A stretch of 64,000 bases of DNA from Algoriphagus limi. Its GTDB lineage: Bacteria; Bacteroidota; Bacteroidia; Cytophagales; Cyclobacteriaceae. The position numbers and the translations under genes are program-made. The number at the start of each line of letters is the position of its first letter. Within the stretch, counting starts at the first letter, position 1. Below the pieces are notes generated by a model. The model searched no databases. It saw only the letters and a program-made list of their open reading frames with translations, and was not told the DNA's origin. The stretch spans positions 1,062,296 through 1,126,295 of the forward strand of contig NZ_JANWGH010000001.1 of the NCBI RefSeq assembly GCF_024919275.1, given 5' to 3'. This document shows, one piece after another, positions 1 to 9,351 of the stretch.

Positions 1-199
1 ACTCAACCGGTTCCCAATCACTCGGACAGCACCTTCTACATTATCCAGTTTCATCGAATATGACTGACTCCAAGGAACTGTACGCATCGTAACCGTATTC
101 CCCTCTATCACCGCATCAGTCAGGTACTGCAAAAATACCCCATAGGCATACGCACCCTCAATCTCATTGTCACGTAACTCAAAGCCCGGAGCTCGATAA
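1..199. repeat. homogenised in-frame repeat, copy B
   Basis: These 199 bases match 1318-1516 at every position but one (124 versus 1441, a silent TAC/TAT change). The offset is 1317 bases, exactly 439 codons, so the repeat keeps frame within the beta-helix gene. The copy probably extends left of the window. Confidence 0.95.
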
Positions 200-2151
200 C
201 TACTGCCCCCTCCGCTATAATACAGGCTCGCCCTTCCACCAACAATCTGACTTCCTACTATCCGGATTCCCGATGAATTCGAAAGTTCCAAACGGACATT
301 CCCTCGGTCCACAACATCTACTTCCGTATCGGGACTCTCCATACGACAGCCTTCAATCAGAATATTGTCCAATCGGTTCACCCCGCGGAACGTAAAGGCA
401 TAGTTCGTATTCAACGCCTTTACCGTCAGGTTACGGAATACCAGGTCACTCGCATTCTCCAATAAAACAACATGGTTAGTTGCCTCCGCCTGAGAGGCAA
501 ACTGTAGGACAACATCCTCACGATTGCTCGTAGCCGATTCATAGGTCACCGTATTGCTTTCAGAGCCTCCCGCAATATCACCGATATGAACCTGCTCCTC
601 ATAAACCCCCGAAGCAATCTCGAAAATCACCGGCCCCGCTACTCCGTTCTGCTCCATCGCTTCCACCGTAGACTGTATTGTGGTGAAGTTCCTGTCTCCC
701 GTACCTGAAGGATTGATGGTGTAGGTACCCGACAGTGGAGTCAAAGCATTCGTATCTATCTCGTTGGCCCCTATACTCGGAGTCGCATCCCGGGTAACCC
801 CATTGATGTCCGTTGGCACCTCTGTCAACGGAGTACCAGCATTCGCCAAAGCAGGAGAACTCGCCGTCAAATCCGTGTCACTGGCAAAGTGTGGATCAAA
901 ACTCAATGAATTCGCATCCACCCCCCAGCGGCTTTGCCAGGAAGCCAAATCACCAAACTGTTCACTGGTTCCTAGTTGCGCCAAGTAAGTCCCCGAAGTA
1001 TACAGATCATTATAATCCATCTCCTCCAAAGCATTCGAGTTCGATACATAAATCGCCACTGCACCATTCGACTTGAAAATATTGTTTGTGATCCTATTTC
1101 CTGTATTACCGAATCCACCCGAGTAATGCATCGGATAGGCTCCAGTCCTGTCATCGATCGCATTGAGGCTGTTGTGATAAAAATACAAATGGGAATTACT
1201 GGACAAATATACCGTACGGAAATTCCCAATATTCTGAATCCAGTTATTGGCAACCAACCCAGGTGTGTCGGCAGCAGCCTGACCACTGGAAACCGAAAGA
1301 CCTTCATAAATCGAACCACTCAACCGGTTCCCAATCACTCGGACAGCACCTTCTACATTATCCAGTTTCATCGAATATGACTGACTCCAAGGAACTGTAC
1401 GCATCGTAACCGTATTCCCCTCTATCACCGCATCAGTCAGATACTGCAAAAATACCCCATAGGCATACGCACCCTCAATCTCATTGTCACGTAACTCAAA
1501 GCCCGGAGCTCGATAAGTACCAGCAGTTCCTCCTTTATAATTAAGTCCTACTGATCCTCCTTGAATAGCATTGTCTATCAACTTAATATGAGATGAAGTT
1601 GAGGGTTCAAAAACTACATTCCCCCTATCTCCATTAGCTATTCCAGTATCTGGGGATTCAATAACACATCCCTCAATTGAAATATTTTGAATATCACCTT
1701 GAGCATGAATAGTCCTTGCATAAGTAGTTCCCAAAGCAAGGACTTTTATGTTTTTCAAAACATAATGACTACCACTGTCAAACCGAATCACATAATTATC
1801 AGCAGTTCCAGTAGCTGCATATTGAATGACCACATCCTCTGCAATCCCGGATTGGCTTTGAAAAGTGATAGTATTTGTCTCGGATGCTCCGGTGATTGCT
1901 CCAAGCAGAATCTGCTCCGTATAGGTTCCAGTCTGTACATCAAAAGTAACCGGACCGGAAATTCCATTGCTTGTCAAAGCTGAGACAGCATCCGAAAATG
2001 TAGGATAGTCAGCTGAAACTCCAATCGTGTAGGATCCAGAAAGTTGTTGAGCAAAGGCGAATGAAGTCGAAAAATAGAAAAATGAAAGAAGGAAAATTAA
2101 TGATTTGAGCCTTCCAATTTTCTTTTGAGTGTTTGGTATACCTGTATCCAT
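1..2151 (-). CDS. modular right-handed beta-helix surface protein, 5' part (partial at window edge)
   Basis: The reading frame is open for 717 codons from an ATG at 2151 to base 1 and continues beyond the window, so the C-terminus is not seen. Residues 1-36 form a signal peptide with a Lys/Arg-rich start, a Leu/Phe core and an AFAQ end. Two modules of about 439 residues follow. Each opens with a SG(S/T)YTI motif, then a stretch ending GPVTF or GPVIF, then strand-turn repeats rich in Asn, Gly and hydrophobics (DNEIEGAY, VIEGNTVTM, VIGNRLS). The first module closes with a linker reading SPALANAG and PSIGANE. This is the pattern of right-handed parallel beta-helix proteins that Bacteroidota export, often by type IX secretion; a sorting domain would lie outside the window. 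Substrate or partner is unknown. Bases 1-1516 are visibly richer in G and C than 1517-2151, see findings. Confidence 0.8.
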   Translation of the reverse strand, partial: MDTGIPNTQKKIGRLKSLIFLLSFFYFSTSFAFAQQLSGSYTIGVSADYPTFSDAVSALTSNGISGPVTFDVQTGTYTEQILLGAITGASETNTITFQSQSGIAEDVVIQYAATGTADNYVIRFDSGSHYVLKNIKVLALGTTYARTIHAQGDIQNISIEGCVIESPDTGIANGDRGNVVFEPSTSSHIKLIDNAIQGGSVGLNYKGGTAGTYRAPGFELRDNEIEGAYAYGVFLQYLTDAVIEGNTVTMRTVPWSQSYSMKLDNVEGAVRVIGNRLSGSIYEGLSVSSGQAAADTPGLVANNWIQNIGNFRTVYLSSNSHLYFYHNSLNAIDDRTGAYPMHYSGGFGNTGNRITNNIFKSNGAVAIYVSNSNALEEMDYNDLYTSGTYLAQLGTSEQFGDLASWQSRWGVDANSLSFDPHFASDTDLTASSPALANAGTPLTEVPTDINGVTRDATPSIGANEIDTNALTPLSGTYTINPSGTGDRNFTTIQSTVEAMEQNGVAGPVIFEIASGVYEEQVHIGDIAGGSESNTVTYESATSNREDVVLQFASQAEATNHVVLLENASDLVFRNLTVKALNTNYAFTFRGVNRLDNILIEGCRMESPDTEVDVVDRGNVRLELSNSSGIRIVGSQIVGGRASLYYSGGGSSYRAPGFELRDNEIEGAYAYGVFLQYLTDAVIEGNTVTMRTVPWSQSYSMKLDNVEGAVRVIGNRLS
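1318..1516. repeat. homogenised in-frame repeat, copy A
   Basis: Partner of bases 1-199. Identity ends abruptly at 1516/199; beyond it the two modules still align as protein but their DNA is clearly diverged. A sharp edge of this kind is expected for gene conversion or a recent unequal exchange between modules. Confidence 0.95.
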
Positions 2152-2299
2152 TTAAACAAGATTTTTTTGCTTGGTATTTATCAAGCTAAAAATCCAAATC
2201 TGTCTCAAGAATGGATATCAGGTATGTATCAGATGATATAAACTATGTAACATGGGTTAAAAAATGCCTTTTTGAGTTAATTGAGGCAAAAAATCTTAC

Positions 2300-2875
2300 T
2301 TAATCCCAGGTGGGAAGTAAGTGAACAATGCAGGTTAATTCCTCTTTGGAAAGGTTCTCTGACCGAACTTTCACTAGGAATCTTTTGGCGAGAATAAATT
2401 CAAGATGGATTTGAGACATCTCTTGAATTTGCTTTTCCAAAATCCTAAACCCTTGATGCTCGTTAATAAAAATTTCCTCTTTAGAAGCCACTGGATCAAA
2501 GTCTGATTTCAACTTTTCTAAGCTTTGCTTTAAAAAGATAATTCCGCTTTCTCCGGCACCATCCATTATTTCAAGGGTAAAGAATTTATTGTTCTCAATT
2601 GCATGCTGATAGATGAACAGGACAGAGCTTACTCCTATTTCTTCCTGAGAACCTATAACCAAATCCACTTGGCTGAATGAGCCTATATTGACAGGCACCT
2701 TTTTCTTTAACTCCTCCCCTGTCAATGGAACTTTTTGAGATAAATCCTCTAAAGATTCATCATACCTTTCTATTTCTTTCTCATTTTGATGAAAGGATTG
2801 AACTTTCAAATTGGGAGTTTGACAAGAAAAGAGTAGAAAAAGCAAAAACAGAAATCCAGCAAACCAATGCCCCAC
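2300..2875 (-). CDS. hypothetical lipoprotein
   Basis: A 191-residue protein with a short hydrophobic leader (FAGFLFLLFLLFSC) whose Cys at residue 18 fits a lipobox, so it is probably a lipoprotein. The start codon is GTG at 2875; I see no better ATG. The mature part is Lys/Glu-rich with a possible coiled stretch near residues 27-65 and no motif I recognise. It is transcribed away from the regulator at 3079 with 203 bases between the two starts, so the two may share a control region. Function unknown. Confidence 0.7.
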   Translation of the reverse strand: MGHWFAGFLFLLFLLFSCQTPNLKVQSFHQNEKEIERYDESLEDLSQKVPLTGEELKKKVPVNIGSFSQVDLVIGSQEEIGVSSVLFIYQHAIENNKFFTLEIMDGAGESGIIFLKQSLEKLKSDFDPVASKEEIFINEHQGFRILEKQIQEMSQIHLEFILAKRFLVKVRSENLSKEELTCIVHLLPTWD

Positions 2876-3078
2876 AATAAGCCTATTTATTATTCAGATC
2901 AAAGCTAGAGGCAGAAAATAAAACAGAATGAAAGAATTGTAACATTGAATAACAAACAGGTAACAGATTAGAAGTAAAATTTGAATTTCTTCTAATTCCT
3001 AAAAAAATCAGTAATAAAAAGCCTCATTTTCAAAATCTTATTATCTTAAGGACTCTATAGTTGTTGAGAATTAAAGTA

Positions 3079-6000
3079 ATGGTGAATAGGCTTAAGGAAT
3101 CACTTTTTTCAAGCTTTTTATTTTTAGCTTGTTTTTTTATTGGCGCAGAATCACTTGCCCAAAATGATATCTCTTTTCGGCAATTATCAGTCAATGATGG
3201 GCTTTCTCAAAACAGTGCCATATCCATTACACAAGATCAGGATGGGTTCCTTTGGATAGCTACTCAGGAAGGTCTAAATCGATATGATGGCCGAGAATTT
3301 ATCCAGTACCCCAAAAAATTCAATGATATTACCCAACCGACTCAAGTCATCTTGGGAAAGGTATATTCGGATACCAAAAATCGAATTTGGATTATTCCAG
3401 ATTCTACAGTTCCTGAAAAATTAAATCGAGATTCAAATGAATTCATCCCAATTGAAGGAGTAAGTTCTGCAAATCAGATTTTCGAGAACTCGGAAGGAAA
3501 TATCTGGATAGGCACCCTATCTGGGCAACTTTTTCAATGGAATGAGAATTCCCAAAAAGCAGAACTAATATGGAATGATCCTACTAAAGAGATCAACCAT
3601 ATTTCTGAATATCGGGACCAGCTTCTTCTAACTTTCAAAGATGAGATTTCACTTTTTAATAAGGAGTCCCAATCAATTGAACCAATATTAAGAGCTGAGG
3701 AAGAATCCTTATTCTCACGAGCTTTACCCCTGAAAAATGGTTCTATTTTATATGGAACTCTATCAAAAGGAATATGGATTTTACCTAAAATAGGTGAGGA
3801 ATCTATTCCCATTTCAGATTTTTTTGATTTGGATTCCAACCCATTTGATGACGCCATGATCTTAGATATTTGGGAAGCTCAAAATGGCTTAGTTTGGGTA
3901 GCATCTTATGGTCAAGGTGCGTTTTTAATTGATTTTGACAATCAACAAATTCAGAACTTCACCTATTCCAAACAAAACCCAAGATCCATTCACTATAATG
4001 ATATTCTATGCCTCTACGAGGATTACACAGGTACAATTTGGTTGGGCTCGGATGGAGCAGGGCTCAGCTTTTATGATCCATTTCTAGAGAAATTCAACTT
4101 TTTCCATAATCAGCAGCTACCTGAAGAAATTAATATTGATGTAATCCGATCTATATATGTTGGATCTGATGATAAAGTTTGGATTGGAACTTCTGGAAAA
4201 GGGTTAACCTCCTATGATCCAAAAACGGGAATTTGGAAAACATTTCATGCCGAAGAAAATAATCCCAACACTATTCGGAATGATCGGGTAATGAGTTTGT
4301 TAGGAATTCAGGATAAACTTTGGATTGGCTATCAGGATGGAGGCTTAAGCATTTTGGACACCAAATCCGGAACTTTCAGACACTATGATGATTCTTCTCA
4401 ACCTTCCCTTCCCAGTAATACCATTTGGAAGATTCTAAATGATTCTAAAAACCGTGTCTGGCTATGTACCCGAAATGACGGATTGATTCAATTTGACCCT
4501 GAAAAAGGAGTTGTAGAGCAGTTTATTCATAAGGAAGGTGACCTGACCAGCATTCCCGATAATAATATCCGAACTATTCTACAATCAGGTGAAGATGAAT
4601 TTTGGATTGGCACCGAAAATCAAGGTATTGCCAAATTCAATTTAAAAAGCAAAAGGTTTGAACGATACCAGCATGAAGAGGGAGATGCAAATTCGCTTAA
4701 TAACAATTCCATAAAGTCGCTCTACCTATCACCTGACAACAAGTTATGGATAGGAACAAATGGCTCAGGGATCAATATCTTAGACATCAACACTAGGAAA
4801 TTTGAATATATAACGACTGAAAACGGCCTTCCAAACGATGTAATCTATGCTATTCTTCCAGATGAAAATGGAAATCTTTGGTTAAGCTCCAACAAAGGAA
4901 TTTCGCAAATCCGAGCCTCAAATTCAGAATACCAAATCACGAATTACACCAACTATGATGGTTTAGCAACAGAGTTCAATACAGGTGCATATTTCAAACA
5001 CCCTTCAGGAACTCTTTATTTTGGAAGTTTGGAGGGTTTGTATTGGTTTGATGCTGAAGATATTTCTTTTAATCCCATTCGACCAAAAACTGCAATTACC
5101 CATCTTCAAGTATTTGGAAAGGAATTCCCATTGACCGAAAATCAAAACTTTAATTATAACCAAAACACCCTGACTTTTTCAATTGCCAGCCTGGTGTTTT
5201 CCAGTCCTGAGAAAAACCAATTTGAATATCACTTAGAGGGATATGATGAAGACTGGATAAATGGAGGAACCTTTAATATTGCTCGATACACAAATCTTCC
5301 GCCCGGGGATTATACCTTTTTTGCTCGATCCAGTAATTATGACGGCATATGGACAGAAGATATTGTTCAATACAAATTTTCCATTTTACAGCCCTGGTAT
5401 TGGACTTGGATTGCGAGACTATGCTATACCCTACTTGTGATTTTTGGGATTTGGTGGTTTATCAATTACCTAAAATGGAAATGGAAAATGCAATACGAGC
5501 TTCAGCTAAAAGAAGCAGAATCGGAACGCTTGCATGAAATAGATCAGTTCAAAACCAATTTTTTCACCAATATATCCCACGAATTCAGGACACCATTAAC
5601 CTTGATGATGGGTACAGTTCAGCGATTATTCCAAGAATCTGAAAACCCTGTTTTCAAATCTCAATTGAATCTGATCAAGCACAACTCATCTCGACTTTTG
5701 AATTTAGTGGATCAATTATTGGAAGCTTCAAAAATCAAAACCGGAAGATTAAATCTTAAAATTCAAAAGGGTAATCTTGGCCTATTGCTTCAGACAGTTA
5801 CCATGAATTTTTTCTATTCGGCTTCTGAAAAAGGAATGAAGCTGACCAGTAAAATCCCATTACTAAGTGAAATTTGGTTTGATGCTGATAAAGTTGAAAA
5901 GATTGTTGGTAACCTCCTACAGAATGCCATCAAATACGGCAAGCCCAATACGGAAATCTTGCTAGAAGCAGAGCGTGCAGGAAGTTATGTAACCCTTAGA

Positions 6001-7059
6001 GTCACTAATACTAGCTCTAGAAAATACAGTACAGAAGAAAAGGAGCACCTTTTTGATAAATTTTTCAAGGCTGACCAGAATTCAGATGGTTTTGGAATTG
6101 GACTTCCTATGGTAAAAGACTTGGTTGAATTACACAAAGGGAACATCAACTTGAATTTAGATAAATCTGAATTTTTTGAAGTAGAGGTTAAACTTCCAGT
6201 TGATAAGTATTTCTTTTCTCCGGAAGATGTTTGGGAAAATAGTTCAGAGCCAATTTTGGAAGAACAACCGCCTACTCCATCTCAAGCACCAGAAAAGTCA
6301 CCTTTGGTTCTAATTGTTGAAGACAATGATGATTTAAGGAAATTCATAAAAGACAATTTGAAGGGCTATTTCAATCTTATTGAAGCAAGAAATGGAAAAG
6401 AAGGCCTGTATTTAGCGCTGAAAAAGGTTCCCGATCTCATTATTTCAGATGTAATGATGCCTGAAATGGATGGTATTGAATTGTGCCATTCTCTAAAAAC
6501 GGATGAAAAAACTTCTCATATACCAATCATCCTCCTTACTGCAAAATCCGAAGAAGAACATATGCTAAAAGGATTAAGAGAAGGGGCAGATGATTATATG
6601 ATCAAGCCATTTTCAATTCAAAAATTACTCGTTCGAATAGAAAAACTGATCGAACTTCGAAAAAACCTCCAAATTCGGTATTCAGGAAAAACGGAGATTT
6701 CTCCTAGTGAAATTGCTGTCACTTCCACCGATGAGGTGTTCCTTCAAAAAGTTCAGGAAATTGTCGATTCTGATCTTTTGGACTCTAATTTTTCTGTAGA
6801 CGACTTTAGCAAAAAACTGGGAATGAGCAGAATGCAACTTCACAGAAAATTAACCGCCTTAACAGGCCTTTCTACATCGGCATTTATTCGGGATCAAAGA
6901 CTTCGCAAATCTTTACAAAAACTGGAAAAATCTGATGAAACAGTTGCAGAGATTGCTTATTCAGTTGGTTTCTCCTCTCCCTCTTATTTCATAAAATGCT
7001 TTAAGGAAACTTACCAGATGACTCCGTCTGAATACCAGCAAAGCAAACAAAAAAATTAA
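3079..7059 (+). CDS. hybrid two-component system sensor/regulator (HTCS)
   Basis: A one-protein sensory system of 1326 residues. In order: signal peptide (1-28, ending ESLAQ); two seven-bladed propeller domains built from repeats of the type IWIGT and DGFLWIAT, about 30-690; a Y_Y_Y domain, about 700-770; one membrane helix, about 775-798; histidine kinase with H-box SHEFRTPL (His near 834) and ATPase motifs NLLQNAIKYG and GFGIGLPMV; receiver domain with phospho-acceptor Asp in IISDVMMPEMDG (near 1123); AraC-type helix-turn-helix at about 1221-1326. Such proteins sense glycans in the periplasm and switch on polysaccharide-use genes. No SusC/SusD pair lies next to it here, so the target is unknown. 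ATG at 3079 was preferred over an in-frame TTG at 3061 because it places the signal peptide properly. Confidence 0.93.
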   Translation: MVNRLKESLFSSFLFLACFFIGAESLAQNDISFRQLSVNDGLSQNSAISITQDQDGFLWIATQEGLNRYDGREFIQYPKKFNDITQPTQVILGKVYSDTKNRIWIIPDSTVPEKLNRDSNEFIPIEGVSSANQIFENSEGNIWIGTLSGQLFQWNENSQKAELIWNDPTKEINHISEYRDQLLLTFKDEISLFNKESQSIEPILRAEEESLFSRALPLKNGSILYGTLSKGIWILPKIGEESIPISDFFDLDSNPFDDAMILDIWEAQNGLVWVASYGQGAFLIDFDNQQIQNFTYSKQNPRSIHYNDILCLYEDYTGTIWLGSDGAGLSFYDPFLEKFNFFHNQQLPEEINIDVIRSIYVGSDDKVWIGTSGKGLTSYDPKTGIWKTFHAEENNPNTIRNDRVMSLLGIQDKLWIGYQDGGLSILDTKSGTFRHYDDSSQPSLPSNTIWKILNDSKNRVWLCTRNDGLIQFDPEKGVVEQFIHKEGDLTSIPDNNIRTILQSGEDEFWIGTENQGIAKFNLKSKRFERYQHEEGDANSLNNNSIKSLYLSPDNKLWIGTNGSGINILDINTRKFEYITTENGLPNDVIYAILPDENGNLWLSSNKGISQIRASNSEYQITNYTNYDGLATEFNTGAYFKHPSGTLYFGSLEGLYWFDAEDISFNPIRPKTAITHLQVFGKEFPLTENQNFNYNQNTLTFSIASLVFSSPEKNQFEYHLEGYDEDWINGGTFNIARYTNLPPGDYTFFARSSNYDGIWTEDIVQYKFSILQPWYWTWIARLCYTLLVIFGIWWFINYLKWKWKMQYELQLKEAESERLHEIDQFKTNFFTNISHEFRTPLTLMMGTVQRLFQESENPVFKSQLNLIKHNSSRLLNLVDQLLEASKIKTGRLNLKIQKGNLGLLLQTVTMNFFYSASEKGMKLTSKIPLLSEIWFDADKVEKIVGNLLQNAIKYGKPNTEILLEAERAGSYVTLRVTNTSSRKYSTEEKEHLFDKFFKADQNSDGFGIGLPMVKDLVELHKGNINLNLDKSEFFEVEVKLPVDKYFFSPEDVWENSSEPILEEQPPTPSQAPEKSPLVLIVEDNDDLRKFIKDNLKGYFNLIEARNGKEGLYLALKKVPDLIISDVMMPEMDGIELCHSLKTDEKTSHIPIILLTAKSEEEHMLKGLREGADDYMIKPFSIQKLLVRIEKLIELRKNLQIRYSGKTEISPSEIAVTSTDEVFLQKVQEIVDSDLLDSNFSVDDFSKKLGMSRMQLHRKLTALTGLSTSAFIRDQRLRKSLQKLEKSDETVAEIAYSVGFSSPSYFIKCFKETYQMTPSEYQQSKQKN

Positions 7060-7198
7060 GGGTGTCTCATAAATAACCTTTGTCAGGCTAAGCGCCTGCC
7101 TTGCCAGTAGGCAAAAAGTCGAATTCTATTTTCAATTAGTTCAGCGACGTTTCGACTCCGCTCAACGTGACAAAAAAACAACATTTGAGACCGCCCCA
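7060..7198. repeat. small dispersed element with imperfect terminal inverted repeats
   Basis: The whole gap between two convergent genes is filled by this element. Its left edge GGGTGTCTCATAAA and the reverse complement of its right edge, GGGGCGGTCTCAAA, share a GTCTCA core, as in small non-autonomous IS derivatives. It encloses a palindromic stretch (GCCTGCCTTGCCAGTAGGC) and the 20-base block at 7153-7172, which reappears in the inverted repeat at 23435-23505. There is no coding capacity and no clear target duplication. Confidence 0.45.
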
Positions 7199-7202
7199 AT
7201 TA

Positions 7203-8255
7203 TCATGACTCATAATGCTCTCGATAATAATCTTGATAGGATCCTGAGGTCACATGATCAAGCCAATCCTGATTTTGTAAATACCAATCAATAGTTAAAT
7301 CGATTCCCTCTTCAAATTGTAAACTTGGCTCCCAACTTAGTTCTTTTTGAATTTTGGTAGCATCAATGGCATAGCGAAGATCATGTCCCGCTCTATCCTT
7401 AACAAAAGTGATCAATTGCTCAGAAGTACCAGGTTCACGACCTAATTTTTCATCCATTTTCTTACAAAGTAGTCGGACGATATCAATATTCTTCCACTCG
7501 TTAAAGCCACCGATATTGTAGGTTTCACCAGGCTTTCCTTTATGGAAAACGGTATCGATCGCTCTTGCATGGTCTTTTACAAATAACCAATCACGTACAT
7601 TCTCTCCTTTTCCATATACTGGAAGAGGCCTCATATTCTTGATATTATTGATGCAAAGCGGAATCAGTTTCTCTGGAAAATGATTCGGTCCGTAATTATT
7701 AGAGCAATTGGAAATAACTGTCTTCATCTTGTAAGTATTGGCATAAGCCCTAACAAAATGATCGGAAGCAGCTTTGGAAGCTGAATACGGGGATTGTGGA
7801 TCATATGGTGTGGTCTCCAAAAAGAAGCCACCATCATGAAGCGAACCATATACCTCATCTGTGGAAACATGGTAAAAAAGATGTTGATCTAATTCCTCTC
7901 CCCAAGCCTTTTTTGCAGCATTGAGAAGGTTGACTGTACCAATCACATTCGTTTTTACAAAAGCCAAAGGATCTGAAATAGAACGATCAACATGTGACTC
8001 AGCCGCCAAGTGAATAACATCTGTAATCTTATGCTTAGAGAAAACAGCATCCAAAGCTTCAGCATCTTGGATATCAACTTTCTCGAATTGATAATTTGGA
8101 GCTCCTTCTACCTCTTTCAGGTTTTCAAGATTGCCGGCATAAGTCAATGCATCCAGATTAACGATTGAATATTCTGGATATTTTTCAACAAAAAGTTTGA
8201 CTACGTGGGAACCGATAAACCCAGCTCCACCTGTTATCAATATTCTCTTTTTCAT
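7203..8255 (-). CDS. rfbB: dTDP-glucose 4,6-dehydratase
   Basis: A 350-residue extended SDR enzyme converting dTDP-glucose to dTDP-4-keto-6-deoxyglucose, the branch point to rhamnose and other deoxysugars. Visible features are the NAD-binding GGAGFIGSH at the N-terminus, the STDEVYG signature holding the catalytic Thr-Asp-Glu, the YSASKAASD active-site Tyr/Lys motif, and [15 protein letters not shown] typical of RmlB. Length is normal for the family. The start ATG at 8255 overlaps the end of the upstream epimerase gene by four bases, indicating translational coupling. rmlA, rmlC and rmlD are not in the window, so the final sugar cannot be told. Confidence 0.95.
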   Translation of the reverse strand: MKKRILITGGAGFIGSHVVKLFVEKYPEYSIVNLDALTYAGNLENLKEVEGAPNYQFEKVDIQDAEALDAVFSKHKITDVIHLAAESHVDRSISDPLAFVKTNVIGTVNLLNAAKKAWGEELDQHLFYHVSTDEVYGSLHDGGFFLETTPYDPQSPYSASKAASDHFVRAYANTYKMKTVISNCSNNYGPNHFPEKLIPLCINNIKNMRPLPVYGKGENVRDWLFVKDHARAIDTVFHKGKPGETYNIGGFNEWKNIDIVRLLCKKMDEKLGREPGTSEQLITFVKDRAGHDLRYAIDATKIQKELSWEPSLQFEEGIDLTIDWYLQNQDWLDHVTSGSYQDYYREHYES

Positions 8256-9313
8256 TTAATATCTTTCTTGTAATAGTCTAAATACCAGTCAGTAAAAGCT
8301 TTCACCCCTTCCTCGATGGGAGTATTTGGTTTGTATCCAGTATCCCGAATCAGATCTTCCACATCTGCATGCGATGCTGGCACATCTCCGGGTTGCAAAG
8401 GCAACAAATCCATCTTGGCCTCCTTACCCAAACCTTTTTCAATAGCATGGATATAATCCATTAAAAGTACTGGTGAGGAGTTGCCAATATTGTAAATCTT
8501 AAATGGAGCTCGGCTACTTCCAGGATCGGGATTTTGAGGATCAAATTCAGGATTTGCTTTGGCAGGTCTATCCGCTACTTTTAAGATTCCCTCAACGATA
8601 TCATCGATATAGGTGAAATCCCGCTTCATTTTTCCATAATTAAAAACCTGAATTGGCCTTCCTTCCAATATTGCTTCCGTAAATAAAAACAAGGCCATAT
8701 CCGGTCTTCCCCAAGGACCATAAACCGTGAAGAACCGCAAACCAGTCGTAGGAATTCCAAAGAGATGGCTATAAGTATGAGCCATTAGCTCATTGGATTT
8801 CTTCGAAGCAGCATATAGCGAAATGGGGTGATCTACCGAATCTGAAGTTGAGAAAGGCATCTTCTCATTGGATCCATAGACAGAGCTAGAAGAGGCATAA
8901 ACCAAATGCTTCACAGGATGGAAGCGACAGCATTCCAGAATATTTAGAAAAGCGATGATATTACTTTCAACGTAGACTTCTGGATGTGTGAGCGAATACC
9001 TTACTCCGGCCTGGGCTGCTAAATGAATGACCACATCGAATTTTTCCTCCTCAAACAACTTCATCAAGGGTTCCTTTTTGGCTAAATCCAAGCGAATAAA
9101 CCGGAAGTTTGGATGCTTATTCGAAGAGGCTAATTCTCCAAATTGAATTTGATCCCGATCTACCCCAAGGTGAGCTAGTCTGTCAAATTTCAAATCCAAA
9201 TCATAATAATCATTGATGACATCTAGGCCAACCACCTCTTCTCCCTGCTCAATCAAGCGCTTACAAACGTGGAACCCAATAAAGCCGGCAGTACCGGTAA
9301 CCAAATATTTCAT
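8252..9313 (-). CDS. NAD-dependent epimerase, UDP-glucuronate 4-epimerase type
   Basis: A 353-residue extended SDR with [11 protein letters not shown] for NAD binding, SSSSVYG, and the YAASKKSNE Tyr-x3-Lys pair. The phrase [14 protein letters not shown] after the first strand and the [14 protein letters not shown] segment are characteristic of UDP-glucuronate 4-epimerases of the CapI/LpsL type, which supply UDP-galacturonate for surface polysaccharide. Specificity within this family is inferred, not proven. It lies between the GT4 gene (38 bases upstream) and rfbB (overlapping), so a shared surface-glycan pathway is likely. Confidence 0.85.
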   Translation of the reverse strand: MKYLVTGTAGFIGFHVCKRLIEQGEEVVGLDVINDYYDLDLKFDRLAHLGVDRDQIQFGELASSNKHPNFRFIRLDLAKKEPLMKLFEEEKFDVVIHLAAQAGVRYSLTHPEVYVESNIIAFLNILECCRFHPVKHLVYASSSSVYGSNEKMPFSTSDSVDHPISLYAASKKSNELMAHTYSHLFGIPTTGLRFFTVYGPWGRPDMALFLFTEAILEGRPIQVFNYGKMKRDFTYIDDIVEGILKVADRPAKANPEFDPQNPDPGSSRAPFKIYNIGNSSPVLLMDYIHAIEKGLGKEAKMDLLPLQPGDVPASHADVEDLIRDTGYKPNTPIEEGVKAFTDWYLDYYKKDIK

Positions 9314-9351
9314 AGAGGAAGGTAAAAAGATCTACTTGGGTCAAATATAAA

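Noticed and set aside
972..1380. Two overlapping ORFs of 115 and 134 codons inside the beta-helix gene
   Set aside because: The minus-strand one is in another frame of the long open gene and the plus-strand one is its shadow. Neither has a plausible protein pattern, and the repeat forces similar shadows.
1..1516. Repeat pair considered as a CRISPR array or transposon
   Set aside because: There are only two long copies 1317 bases apart, in frame within a coding gene, with no spacers or transposase.
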